Below are positions 1 through 8,400 of a stretch of DNA of 64,000 bases, piece by piece. The notes beneath the pieces were generated by a model that was given only the letters and a program-made list of their open reading frames with translations, had not been told where the DNA came from and ran no database searches. Source of the stretch: a bacterium (GTDB lineage: Bacteria; Vulcanimicrobiota; Xenobia; Xenobiales; JADMJV01); the NCBI GenBank assembly GCA_018266105.1, contig JAFEBA010000002.1:1-64000 (forward strand), given 5' to 3'. The stretch's first letter is position 1, and every line of letters begins with the position of its first letter. The translations under genes and the position numbers were made by a program.

Positions 1-150
1 GGCATCGTCGACCCCGCCAAGGTGACCAAGAACGCTCTGGTCAACGCCGCCTCCATCGCCTCGATGGTTCTCACCACCGAGACCCTGGTTGCCGAGCTGC
101 CCAAAGAAGAGAAGAAAGCCGCCCCCGGCGGCCACGACCACGACTTCTAG
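1..150 (+). CDS. groL: Chaperonin GroEL, C-terminal fragment
   Basis: The window opens inside a reading frame encoding the last 49 residues of the 60-kDa chaperonin, the ATP-driven folding chamber of the cytosol. The stretch [20 protein letters not shown] followed by [13 protein letters not shown] is the conserved end of the equatorial domain of GroEL. The stop is TAG at 148-150. Instead of the usual Gly-Gly-Met repeats, the tail is a short Gly-Gly-His-Asp-His-Asp-Phe end, so the flexible C-terminus inside the cavity is histidine/aspartate tipped. The 5' part lies outside the window; a groES partner cannot be seen. A strong terminator follows 24 bp downstream. Confidence 0.95.
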   Translation, partial: GIVDPAKVTKNALVNAASIASMVLTTETLVAELPKEEKKAAPGGHDHDF

Positions 151-173
151 TTCCCCAACGGGAAAGTGAAGTC

Positions 174-209
174 AAAAGACCCCGACCAAACAAGGTCGGG
201 GTCTTTTTT
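174..209 (+). terminator. Bidirectional intrinsic terminator after groL
   Basis: A 14-bp stem (174-187 pairing with 194-207) with a 6-nt AAACAA loop is followed by T residues on the plus strand. The A-rich left arm gives a U-tract on the minus strand as well. It sits between convergent groL and the small minus-strand gene, whose stop codon (208-210) lies in the T-run. Confidence 0.9.
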
Positions 210-666
210 ATTGCCGCTCGATCGGGCCGCTGACCGAAATCGAATAGGGTCCGGCATTCTCATCTACATGCACGTGCACACGCACAATCTGGCGCGTCAG
301 CAGGCGATAAACCCCTTCCTCCTGGCCAACCACGTCGCTGCTGACCTGGGCCCGGACCCGCATCAACTCCCTACCCAGACCGTCCTCCAGACTGACGACG
401 GTGTTCGACATCCAGCGTTGGGACTGAGCCCGCACCACGATTTCGAAGAGACCCGGATTGGCCCAGGTGGTATAGATAAAGTCATGATCGGCACCGTCGC
501 CTCGGCCCTGTAGCTCCCAGCGGCGCGCCGACGAGGGCATGGAGTGGGGGGCAGAATTAAGGGTGATGGGCGGGTCCTGTGGGTCGTCTGGGGTCTGACA
601 GGAAGCGCTTTGAAAGAGGGCGGCAATAGCCAGAGACGTCAGCAAAAGAGACGTAGCGCGAAACAA
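208..666 (-). CDS. Small exported protein of unknown function
   Basis: I do not recognise this family. The protein begins with a hydrophobic signal-like segment rich in Leu/Ala ending in Ser-Ala-Ser-Cys. It could be a lipoprotein, but the lipobox is poor because the -3 residue is Ser. About 130 mature residues follow, predicted mostly beta, with a Pro/Asp-rich N-terminus. I chose the TTG at 666 because a GGAGG lies 5 nt before it and the signal peptide then starts normally. An ATG at 690 gives a longer form (160 aa) but has no Shine-Dalgarno. The gene ends in the shared groL terminator, so it is a monocistron convergent with groL. Confidence 0.6.
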   Translation of the reverse strand: MFRATSLLLTSLAIAALFQSASCQTPDDPQDPPITLNSAPHSMPSSARRWELQGRGDGADHDFIYTTWANPGLFEIVVRAQSQRWMSNTVVSLEDGLGRELMRVRAQVSSDVVGQEEGVYRLLTRQIVRVHVHVDENAGPYSISVSGPIERQ

Positions 667-860
667 AATGATCCTCCGTGTAGGCGTCATCTCAAGGAAG
701 TCGCTGCCGGCGGCCTCGGCCGTTGCCGCAGTCTTTCCAGACGGCTACCCGCTCACTATGCCAGCCCTGAACGACCAAAACTGTAAGCCAGATCGCATTC
801 CCGCCTGAGCGACAAAGCTGCCCGGGGGTTTAACAAGCTGTTCACAACCAATGGGGCCGA

Positions 861-892
861 TTAAGCAAAAACCAAGGCGGCACCGCTATATT
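861..892 (+). promoter_or_regulatory. Putative promoter of RNA copy 1
   Basis: TTAAGC (861-866) and TATATT (887-892) are separated by 20 nt. The same two hexamers with the same spacing (TTAAGC, 20 nt, TAGATT) precede copy 2, so the promoter appears to have been duplicated with the RNA. The spacing is longer than the 17 nt ideal, so the -35 assignment is uncertain. Confidence 0.45.
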
Positions 893-897
893 CATTC

Positions 898-992
898 CAT
901 CGAAGCGCCGCAGGGCGCGACGATGTGAATGCGTTGAAGGTCGCTCCCTCAGAATTGAGGCCCCGTCGGCAGGTCCGGCGGGGTATTTTTTT
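898..992 (+). ncRNA. Putative small RNA, copy 1 of a tandem pair
   Basis: This roughly 95-nt element has three predicted hairpins. The first has CATCG (898-902) pairing with CGATG (921-925), enclosing GCGCC/GGCGC with a GCAG loop. The second has CTCA/TGAG with a GAAT loop (948-959). The third is a 9-bp terminator stem (961-969 with 975-983) followed by TATTTTTTT. A C-rich single-stranded stretch GCUCCCUC (943-950) lies just before hairpin two and could pair with Shine-Dalgarno sequences. An alternative helix GCGAC/GTCGC (917-921 with 940-944) would compete with the first hairpin. Copy 2 keeps the length exactly and shows compensatory-type changes. I recognise no known RNA family. Confidence 0.65.
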
Positions 993-1056
993 GCCCAAAT
1001 GGCGTTAACAGGCCGAACAGGTCATTTTACACCAAGTTAACAAGACAGGCCCGAGA

Positions 1057-1088
1057 TTAAGCTGAAAGCAAGGCGCCCGGATTAGATT
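1057..1088 (+). promoter_or_regulatory. Putative promoter of RNA copy 2
   Basis: TTAAGC (1057-1062) and TAGATT (1083-1088) are 20 nt apart, matching the arrangement before copy 1. The bases between them also resemble those of copy 1. Confidence 0.45.
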
Positions 1089-1093
1089 AACTC

Positions 1094-1188
1094 CATCGAA
1101 GCGCTGCACGGCGCGACGATGTGAATGCGTTGAAGGTCGCTCCCTCAGAATTGAGACCCCGCCGGTTCGTCCGGCGGGGTATTTTTTT
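1094..1188 (+). ncRNA. Putative small RNA, copy 2 of a tandem pair
   Basis: This copy has the same 95-nt architecture as copy 1, with about seven substitutions counted by eye. One changes a C-G pair to U-G in hairpin one and one changes a U-G pair to C-G in the terminator stem. Three fall in the terminator loop. The C-rich stretch and the GAAT hairpin are unchanged. The terminator (1157-1179, then TATTTTTTT to 1188) ends only 20 bp before the ATG of the next gene. This copy could therefore act as an attenuator or leader for that gene as well as a free RNA. Confidence 0.65.
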
Positions 1189-1192
1189 CTGT

Positions 1193-1198
1193 TATACT
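1193..1198 (+). promoter_or_regulatory. -10 box of the YARHG gene, near-leaderless
   Basis: TATACT ends 9 nt before the ATG at 1208, so the transcript would carry almost no leader. No convincing -35 hexamer is visible, because the upstream position lies in the terminator stem of RNA copy 2. Confidence 0.5.
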
Positions 1199-1207
1199 AG
1201 GATACCG

Positions 1208-2149
1208 ATGCTGAGATCGTGCAGACTTTGGGCCCTGGCCTTGGGCCTGGCCAGCATGGCGCTAGCCAATGACAGCCCCTCCCTCTCTTCGGGCACGTTC
1301 CAACCCATGAACGGGGAGCACCCTCAGATCCGGATGGAGAGCGAGGATATCTACCTCAAGGTCTACCTGGGAAGTTACGATGTGGACGCGCGTTTCGTCT
1401 TCACCAATGACGGACCAGCTCAGGACGTCACGATGGGTTTCCCTGAATGGGCCCACGATTATCTTCGCGACAAGGCGAATTTCCTGAACTTTCGCTCCAG
1501 CGTAGACGGAGTGCCGGTTGGGGTGAAACGATTTGTGCCGGCCGGCCAGCACAGACTGGACTACAGAGCATGGTGGTTGAAAACTGTCCACTTCAGCCCC
1601 TATCAAACCCGGATGGTCACGGTCCGCTTTTCAGCCCGCCTGGATAGCACCCCTGATGGGGACAGGTTCCACTCCGTGGGCTACGCCTTTACCGGCGGAG
1701 CCTGGAAGGGAAAGGTCAAGGAAAGCCGCCTGACGGTCCGCCTGCCCTACCAGGGAGCCCGCCTGGGAGGCTACGCTCGAGGTTCGGAGGGATACCGAGG
1801 TCCGGGAATGACCAGGGATGGGCGCTGGGTCTACCTGGTGCGCCGAAATTGGGAAGCCGAGCAACGTTTCAACCTGGTCTTCCAAGACCCGCCCGACTTT
1901 CCCAGAGAACTAGAACGGGTCGATGAATCCAGCTTGAAAGGCAAGAGCGCCTGGGAACTCACCCTGATGCGCAATCGAATCGCGGCCAGATATGGGCGAC
2001 CTTTCAGCGACCCCGAGTTGCGCCGCTACTTCGAGGCTCAGTCCTGGTACTCAGTTGACCCCAACTATTCGGACCGACGTCTACGCAGTTACGAGTGCAA
2101 AGATATGCAGACCATCCAGGAGTACCAGAACAAGCATCACCTCAATTAA
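1208..2149 (+). CDS. Secreted protein with C-terminal YARHG domain
   Basis: The 313-residue protein starts with a clear signal peptide (about 1-20, cleavage after Ala-Leu-Ala). The middle, about residues 35-240, is a beta-rich extracytoplasmic domain resembling DUF4424-type proteins; this is a tentative resemblance. The last 70 residues match the YARHG domain: Leu-x-x-Arg-Asn-Arg-Ile-Ala-Ala-Arg-Tyr-Gly, then DPELRRYFEAQSWY and the final helix. YARHG is an extracellular domain of unknown function. The reading frame is open 29 codons upstream through RNA copy 2, but the ATG at 1208 gives the signal peptide at the N-terminus and sits just behind a TATACT box. It has no Shine-Dalgarno, which is consistent with near-leaderless expression. 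Confidence 0.8.
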   Translation: MLRSCRLWALALGLASMALANDSPSLSSGTFQPMNGEHPQIRMESEDIYLKVYLGSYDVDARFVFTNDGPAQDVTMGFPEWAHDYLRDKANFLNFRSSVDGVPVGVKRFVPAGQHRLDYRAWWLKTVHFSPYQTRMVTVRFSARLDSTPDGDRFHSVGYAFTGGAWKGKVKESRLTVRLPYQGARLGGYARGSEGYRGPGMTRDGRWVYLVRRNWEAEQRFNLVFQDPPDFPRELERVDESSLKGKSAWELTLMRNRIAARYGRPFSDPELRRYFEAQSWYSVDPNYSDRRLRSYECKDMQTIQEYQNKHHLN

Positions 2150-2187
2150 AACCAGGTTCCTCCTTGCCCCCCTAGAACACGAGGCGG

Positions 2188-3210
2188 GTGCGTTACGATT
2201 TTGCCAGCGACAACACAGCCGGAATGTGCCCCGAATCCCTTCAGGCGATCCTGGAAGCCGATACCGGCCACTTACCGTCCTATGGAAACGACCACTGGAC
2301 TCAGAGAGCCAGCGACGCCATACGAGCCCTGTTTGAGCGCCCATGCGAGGTCTTCTTTGTCTTCAATGGCACCGCCGCCAACTCACTGGCTCTGGCCAGC
2401 CTTTGCCAGTCGTATCACAGCGTGATCTGTCATGAACTGGCCCATGTCGAGACGGACGAATGCGGTGCTCCGGAATTCTTCTCCAACGGCACCAAGCTCT
2501 TGCTGGCCGCAGGGGAACTGGGAAAGCTGCACCCCGACGAGGTGGAGCGTTTGGTGCGCAAACGCACCGACATTCACTACCCCAAGCCCAAAACACTGAG
2601 CATCACCCAGAGTACCGAATGCGGCACGGTCTATTCCCTGGCCGAACTGGCGGAGTTACGAGAGCGAGCCCGCTCGCTGGGCTTGAAGGTCCACATGGAC
2701 GGGGCGCGCTTCGCCAACGCCTGCGCTAGCCTGAACGAGTCTCCCGGCCGCATCGTCGAGAGCGCGGGGGTGGATGTGCTCTCACTGGGCGGCTGCAAAA
2801 TGGGAATGGCGCTGGGCGAGGCGGTGGTCTTCTTCAACCTGGAGCTGGCCGAAGATTTTGCTTATCGCTGCAAGCAGGCCGGACAGCTGGCTTCCAAGAT
2901 GCGCTACCTGACCGCCCCCTGGGTAGGCATGCTGGCGGAAGGCCACTGGCTGCGCCACGCCCGCCAGGCGAACGCCATGGCAACCCGCCTGGCGCAAGGT
3001 CTCAGCTCCAATGGGGTTGAGGTGCTTTACCCGGTCCAATCCAACGCCGTCTTCGTTACTCTGGGCGAGGAGCGAATCCAGAGACTTCGGGACGCGGGCT
3101 GGGCTTTCTACCAGTTTATTGGAACCGGGGGCGCACGCTTTGTCTGCCCCTGGAACACCAGCGCTCAGGCCGTGGATGAGCTGGTCGAAGCAGTCCGTTC
3201 CAGCTCTTAG
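2188..3210 (+). CDS. Low-specificity threonine aldolase (PLP enzyme)
   Basis: This 340-residue fold-type I PLP enzyme should cleave L-threonine or allo-threonine to glycine and acetaldehyde in the cytosol. Visible family features are the SDNTAG start, the phosphate-binding FNGTAAN (59-65), HVETDECGAPE (86-95), VHMDGAR with Asp171 facing the PLP ring, and SLGGCKMG with Lys204 as the Schiff-base lysine. The length is normal. The start is GTG at 2188 with a weak GAGG just upstream. It is convergent with, and overlaps by 4 bp, the next gene. Glycine produced here could feed the glycine cleavage system encoded at 20-24 kb, but that link is only metabolic. A beta-eliminating lyase with another substrate is the main alternative. 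Confidence 0.85.
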   Translation: MRYDFASDNTAGMCPESLQAILEADTGHLPSYGNDHWTQRASDAIRALFERPCEVFFVFNGTAANSLALASLCQSYHSVICHELAHVETDECGAPEFFSNGTKLLLAAGELGKLHPDEVERLVRKRTDIHYPKPKTLSITQSTECGTVYSLAELAELRERARSLGLKVHMDGARFANACASLNESPGRIVESAGVDVLSLGGCKMGMALGEAVVFFNLELAEDFAYRCKQAGQLASKMRYLTAPWVGMLAEGHWLRHARQANAMATRLAQGLSSNGVEVLYPVQSNAVFVTLGEERIQRLRDAGWAFYQFIGTGGARFVCPWNTSAQAVDELVEAVRSSS

Positions 3211-3896
3211 GGCTTGACCACCGTGATGCTGAGCTGATCCAACCCCTCGATGCCGCCATCCAGGACGTCGCCGGGCTGTACCGGCCCCACGCCGGCGGGC
3301 GTGCCCGTAAAAATCAAATCGCCTGGCTCCAAAGTAAACAGGCTCGACAGGTGAGCGATAATCTCCGGAACCTTCCAAATCATTTGCTCCAGGTCTCCGG
3401 ACTGGACCCGCCGACCGTTGACATTCAAAGAAATCGAGCCACTCTGGAGATGGCCGACCTGCTGTACGGTCCAGATGGGCGAGCAGGGAGCAGAGAAATC
3501 GAAGCCCTTGGCAGCATCCCAAGGACGACCGGCCTTTTTGGCTTCCGCCTGCAAATCTCGCCGTGTCATATCCAGACCAACCCCATAACCAAAGATGTGC
3601 GTCAGAGCCTGCTCCGGAGACAGATTCGCACCGCCACGGTCCAATGCCACCACCAGTTCAATCTCATGGTGGACATCCTGGCTCAGAGGCGGATAGGGAA
3701 AGCTGCTACCGTGAAAGGCGGCCTGGGCCGGCTTGCAAAAGAAAAATGGGGGAGTGCGGTTCGGATCCCCGCCCATCTCACGAGTATGCTCGGCGTAGTT
3801 TTGCCCCACACAATAGATACGGCGGACGGGAAAAGCCGCGTTGTGCTGAGCCACCGGCAGAAAAGCCTGTGAAGGAGGGGTGATTACGTATTCCAT
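3207..3896 (-). CDS. Fumarylacetoacetate hydrolase family protein
   Basis: The 229-residue protein matches the FAH C-terminal fold. Members of this family hydrolyse or decarboxylate 2-keto acids, for example acylpyruvases, 2-hydroxyhepta-2,4-diene-1,7-dioate isomerase and oxaloacetate decarboxylase. The metal site is visible: His-His-Glu-Ile-Glu-Leu (about 73-78) and a later Asp in the GLDMTRRDLQ segment. CVGQNYAEHTREM near the N-terminus and the FTGTPAGVGPVQPGD signature near the end are typical. The length is that of the small FAHD1-like subgroup. No pathway neighbours identify the exact substrate. It is a monocistron convergent with the aldolase. Confidence 0.85.
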   Translation of the reverse strand: MEYVITPPSQAFLPVAQHNAAFPVRRIYCVGQNYAEHTREMGGDPNRTPPFFFCKPAQAAFHGSSFPYPPLSQDVHHEIELVVALDRGGANLSPEQALTHIFGYGVGLDMTRRDLQAEAKKAGRPWDAAKGFDFSAPCSPIWTVQQVGHLQSGSISLNVNGRRVQSGDLEQMIWKVPEIIAHLSSLFTLEPGDLIFTGTPAGVGPVQPGDVLDGGIEGLDQLSITVVKP

Positions 3897-3979
3897 CCGC
3901 AGCTCTTGGCCTTGACGCCACCCGCAACCTGCTGACGAAATTCCTACGAGATTGTAATGAACCAGGCTAAAGCATGGTT

Positions 3980-3985
3980 TATAAT
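3980..3985 (+). promoter_or_regulatory. -10 box TATAAT directly before a leaderless ATG
   Basis: A perfect TATAAT ends 6 nt before the ATG at 3992. That spacing places the predicted transcription start at the A of the start codon, as in the leaderless promoters of Deinococcus and Actinobacteria. TTGTAA at 3952 is too far away (22 nt) for a good -35. Confidence 0.65.
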
Positions 3986-3991
3986 CGGAGT

Positions 3992-4402
3992 ATGAAAAAG
4001 ATGGCTGTGCTTCTCTGCCTCGTCACACTGGTGGTGCCCGCCCAGGCACGGCGGCGGTTCTCCCCCGGCCTGAGCCGACCCGCTACCGTGAGCGGAGGAT
4101 TTTCACCCAGCATGCCTTACGGGCCGACCGGCAACATTTCTCCCGCCAGCACCGGCTTCTCGCCCACCTGCACCTACGGCCCCAGCTCCATTCAACCGGC
4201 CAGCACGGGTTTCTCGACCACCGGCCCGGTCCCCAACATCAACCTCAACAGCGGTTACGGTGTGCGCCACGGCTACGGACGTCGGCGCGGTTCCTACTAC
4301 CGCACCTACAACAGCGGCTATTCCAACGGAGGCTACAACGGCAGCAGCGGTATCCCCGGTTACGACACGCCCCTGCCTCAAAAGTCACTGCCCGGTTACT
4401 AA
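3992..4402 (+). CDS. Small secreted repeat-rich protein
   Basis: This is an unrecognised 136-residue protein. A signal peptide is evident (Met-Lys-Lys start, hydrophobic core, cleavage near Ala-Gln-Ala). The mature part is low complexity: Ser/Thr/Pro/Gly rich, with imperfect repeats of the type Pro-Ala-Ser-Thr-Gly-Phe-Ser. These are followed by a Tyr/Gly/Asn/Arg-rich tail with many Tyr-Gly and Asn-Ser-Gly-Tyr units. The composition suggests a surface or matrix component. I chose ATG 3992 over an upstream in-frame ATG because it starts the signal peptide and fits the TATAAT box. No Shine-Dalgarno of normal spacing is present. Confidence 0.65.
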   Translation: MKKMAVLLCLVTLVVPAQARRRFSPGLSRPATVSGGFSPSMPYGPTGNISPASTGFSPTCTYGPSSIQPASTGFSTTGPVPNINLNSGYGVRHGYGRRRGSYYRTYNSGYSNGGYNGSSGIPGYDTPLPQKSLPGY

Positions 4403-4448
4403 ACCCACTCCCGTAACTTTGGTTACGGCGCGGAGATGAGCCCGATGA

Positions 4449-4454
4449 TAGGCT
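4449..4454 (+). promoter_or_regulatory. TAnnnT box of a second leaderless gene
   Basis: TAGGCT is followed by exactly 6 nt and the ATG at 4461, the same geometry as at 3980. There is no Shine-Dalgarno before this ATG. Confidence 0.45.
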
Positions 4455-4460
4455 CGAACA

Positions 4461-5342
4461 ATGCTACAGCATTGGGACGAGAGAGCCGCCCTCTATTTTT
4501 CCCTGGCCTCACCCTCGGAGGTCTGGGGTCGCCTGGATGTTCTCAGCCGCAAGCGCTTTTACCGCCTGCTGACCGTCAAACGGGGGCTGCCTTTACTCAG
4601 CGAGCCTGAACTGCAGCAAGCTCGCCTTCAGTGCAAGCTCGATCTGATGCAGCAAGACCTCGCTCGCGACTCCAGCCCCGCCTTGCTGCCCGGCCAGGTG
4701 ATCGGACTCCGACATCTGGACAGAGTCCCGCCCAGTGTGAAGCTGGCCGTCTTACTCTGTGAGCTTCAGCCTCGTTGGCGCCATGCCGTGCTCAAGACCC
4801 TGGAGGCCAATCTGGCCCACTTGCTGAGCCAGCGCATTGGACAGAAGTGGCAGTTCAGTCCCCAGGCCAGGCGAAACCTGATCAAACGCTGCCGCTTCGA
4901 TCGCGAACTTTTCGAGCAGCTCGCGCAATCGGCACCCAGTTGCCTGGCCGACTGGTTGCTGGGACGGATCTTTTTTGGAACCGAGGCTCTCTCTCAACTG
5001 TGCGAACTCAGCCCTATCCTGGGTCGGCCGATCAAGAACTGCCAGCTGCGGCGGCGAGTCTACGGGTCCCCTAAATCGATTCAGTGCCGTCGGCAGCGGG
5101 CGGCCATTGTGCTGATGAGCTTACCCCCCGAACTCTCGGCCCAATTCTTCAAACTCCTGGGTCCAGATACCGTCCACGCGATCACCCTGGCCATCGCGGA
5201 TCTGCCGCCGATCGGGCCGCAGCAAAGGTTGGAGGCCATCGTGGAAGTCACCCGGCTGCTCCCGGCGGAGCTCGAGAGCGTGGCCCGATCCGAGGCCGAG
5301 AAGCTGGGCGAGCAAATGAGGCGCTACCTCGAGGAAGGCTGA
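4461..5342 (+). CDS. FliG-like (FliG/MgtE N-domain) protein
   Basis: This 293-residue protein is mostly helical. The C-terminal part (about 210-293) looks like the FliG N-terminal domain: RQRAAIVLMSLPPELSAQFF, then a pair of helices with Leu-Gly-Pro-Asp and an Ala-Asp-Leu-Pro-Pro-Ile turn. The segment around residues 90-130 (SVKLAVLLCELQPRWRHAVL) has a similar pattern, so the domain may be duplicated. In flagellar bacteria FliG-N holds FliF; in MgtE a related domain regulates a magnesium channel. No flagellar or MgtE gene is in the window and there is no membrane segment. The actual role is unknown. The assignment rests on pattern only. Confidence 0.55.
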   Translation: MLQHWDERAALYFSLASPSEVWGRLDVLSRKRFYRLLTVKRGLPLLSEPELQQARLQCKLDLMQQDLARDSSPALLPGQVIGLRHLDRVPPSVKLAVLLCELQPRWRHAVLKTLEANLAHLLSQRIGQKWQFSPQARRNLIKRCRFDRELFEQLAQSAPSCLADWLLGRIFFGTEALSQLCELSPILGRPIKNCQLRRRVYGSPKSIQCRRQRAAIVLMSLPPELSAQFFKLLGPDTVHAITLAIADLPPIGPQQRLEAIVEVTRLLPAELESVARSEAEKLGEQMRRYLEEG

Positions 5343-5430
5343 GCCGGGAGGGACCGCTCGTCGAGCTCCGAACCGGGGAGGCTTTGATGCGAGAGTATCA
5401 ATCAGAAGCGGTTACGTTTGGAGAATACAT

Positions 5431-8400
5431 ATGAGGAAGTCCCCTGTCTCGGCAGCCTTGCGCAAGGCCTGCCTGGTGAGCTGCTGTCTGGCCACTTTCA
5501 TCTCAGGATGTGCCAGTGACGGCACCTCTCCACTCCAAACGGTGACCCTGCCCAATAGCGGTTCCACCCAGGTTCAAACGGGAAAGGTCATCTTGCTTGT
5601 GGCCGAGCCCACCAGTGGAGTGATTCATCCCAGTCTGCAGAAAAACCTCACGTTTCAGGGCGTGGATGACGATCTGCGGGTCACCTTTGGACCGGTGACC
5701 AGGAACTTCAGCGCGGCCATCCAGTTTGAAGGCGTGCCTGTGGGCACCACCGGTATTCACGTCTTCGACCCCCAAAATCCGAAGCTCTTCGGTGAGGTCG
5801 AAGTGGTGGTCAAGCCCGGGGGCACAACTTATGCCAGTGACGTGGTGCTAATCCCATCCCGATCGGCAACGGGACGGGTGGTATCGCCTAAGGAGGGGGA
5901 CCCGATTGCAGCTGGATCTGGCTTCATCCAGGCCTCTCTCTCCAGTTTAGGTCCAGCCGGTTCCAGCCCGATTATGGCGGGTGTGGATGCAGCCAGCGTT
6001 ACGGGTGCGATGGTCGACCAGCATCCCTACAAAACCAATTCCTGGCTCTCCCCCGTGCTCTGGTCCGATAACCATACCCCCTACTACATTGGAGGCCGTC
6101 AGGAGATGAACTGGCAGCAACCGATTTATCCCAAGCCCTGGAACATCCGCTACAACATGCAGGCCGAGCTACCGGCTCTGCGCGGCCTGAATCTGGGCCT
6201 GGAACGGGTGCGGAGCAATGCCGGCGCCAATCTGCCCAGCCCGGGCGGCTTTGGAGCCAATCAGAGCGCTCAATGGACGCAAATTCAGGCGACCTTTGAT
6301 GTGCGCTCTCTCAGCATCGACCCCGGCTTCAAGCCCCTCCAGATGAAGGTGGCTCGAGTTGGAGATTATGATGCCGATTTCGTGCTGCGAGGCGTGGACG
6401 ACCCTGACTTTGACGCCACCGGCCTGCCCATCAATGCCACGCTGCAAATGACGGTGGTGCGCGGCAACCCGATTCTCTACTTCAAGGCCGTGGGGCTCCC
6501 CAAGGTCAACCTGGGCGCCTTCTTCTCCGGCGTCCCTACCAACACACCCGGCAGCATTGACCTCGGAGCCGGCAAGACGGTGGGATACAATGTCTTCACC
6601 GCCAACTTCGACCAGTATGGCACGGGAACTATCGTGGTTTTCTACGACCACGCCGGCGCCAGTCTGCAAACCACCACAAACCTGGATCCAGCCAAACTCA
6701 CTTTCCAGAACACGACCACCGGCAACAACTACTTTGCCATCGCAGCCTTACCCAGTGCCGCCGACGCCACCCCCGCCAACCTTCAGCATTTGGCCGCGTC
6801 GGCTTTCTGCGTGCCCACCAATACCCGCGTTACCTACACTCACAATGCCAAGGGTCAGACGGTGGACGCGACCTACACGATGACAACCCAGGACGTGCTG
6901 GGGTCTGGCAACATCAAGGCTGTGAGCGGATTGTTGCCCAACCACTACCAGAATGGTCCGGCCGGCGTGCCCGTGCTGCAAGCAGGCCCCTCCCCGCTGG
7001 GAGGCATGACCTTTAAGAGCGTGCGAGGTAACCTGAAGGTCTACAATGCTGCTCAATTCACCTGTCGATACCAGTATGCAGGAATTTTGCCCTGGCTCCC
7101 GCCTTTGGACGACGCCGACGGTCGCGCCAAGCTGGGCCAATGGATCGAGGTGCTCAAGCGACGCAACGGCACGACCGCTCCGCCTTACACCGGCACTTAC
7201 CTGGAGCGAGGTCAGCAGGCCTACGAGCTGGGCAAATTCCTGGGACGCAATGGGCTGGCCGCCGCCTCTATCGCTGACAACAATGTAACCCCGGCCAGCG
7301 ACCCGGCTCTGGCCAAACAAATTACGGATGAAACCAAGGCCGCCATCGAACTTTACTTCCGCCAGAACCCGAGCTACCCCGACGGACAGGTGAAGAAAAA
7401 CGAGGCCGCACCCTACTATGTCTATTACGATGCTCGCGTGGGTGCGCTGAATCAGTATCCAAACGGCACCGGTCCCAGCGACATCTTTCCCTCCGACACC
7501 AACGTCAAGCCCTACGAATCCTATGGGGCGGTCACGCGCAACAACGACCACCATTTTCACTACGGCTACTACATCTTCGCGGCCGCCCAAATCGCGCTAC
7601 GCGACCCGGTCTGGGGCTCCCAGTATAAAGACGCGATCAATCAGATGATCTTTGACGTAGCCAATGATCCAGCCGTCAACCCCAACCCGATTCTGCAGTT
7701 CCCGCGCATGCGCAATTGGGATGCCTATCAAAACATGTGCTATGCGGCCGGGCTGTCGGCGCCGGACGGGGAAGGCAACAACGAAGAGTCCATTTCGGAA
7801 GAGATCAACTTCTGGACCGGCGTGATTCTCTGGGGTGCGGCCACCGGGCAGGATGCCCTGGTCGAACACGGCATCTGCCATTACGCGGCCGCCTCGCATA
7901 CCTCCTGGACTTACTTCTTCGACCCGGCGGGCATTACAACGCAGCTGACTAAGGACACCGGCGGGCCGGCTGAGACCAATTGGCCCGGAGAAGGTGCGGT
8001 GCGCCTTTTCGATGGATTCACTCGCTGGGATACCTTCTTCGGAGTGCACCCCGCCTTTGCCCGCGCCATTGTGATGATCCCCGTCACCGGTGGCTCTTTC
8101 TACCACGCCCTCAACAGCAATTATGTGAAGGATGTGATGAAAGCCTACGACGATAGCGTCACCAAGTTCACCATCGATCCCCTGAAGCCCCAGGGCCAGA
8201 ACGCATTCGACGGATTGAATCAGTGGATCGAGGGTCCGGCCCACTTCTACGCCCTCTTTGCCAAATATTGCGCGATGGGCGACCCGACCAACGCTTTGGC
8301 GCGCTACTTCAATGTGCCGTCCGACTACAATGCGGTGGGAACGGCTCCCAACAACCTGATCGTTCCTAACGACAAATTCACCGACGTGGGCGACTCAGGC

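Larger units (their letters stand above)
691..1207. other. Non-coding interval holding the duplicated RNA element
   Basis: This is the only gap above 300 bp. The first 170 bases (691-860) show nothing I can identify. The rest consists of two tandem promoter-RNA-terminator units offset by 196 bp, described separately, and the promoter of the next gene. Confidence 0.7.

Noticed and set aside
1121..1207. In-frame upstream extension of the YARHG gene through RNA copy 2
   Set aside because: The extension lies in a structured RNA and terminator, and the signal peptide begins at 1208.
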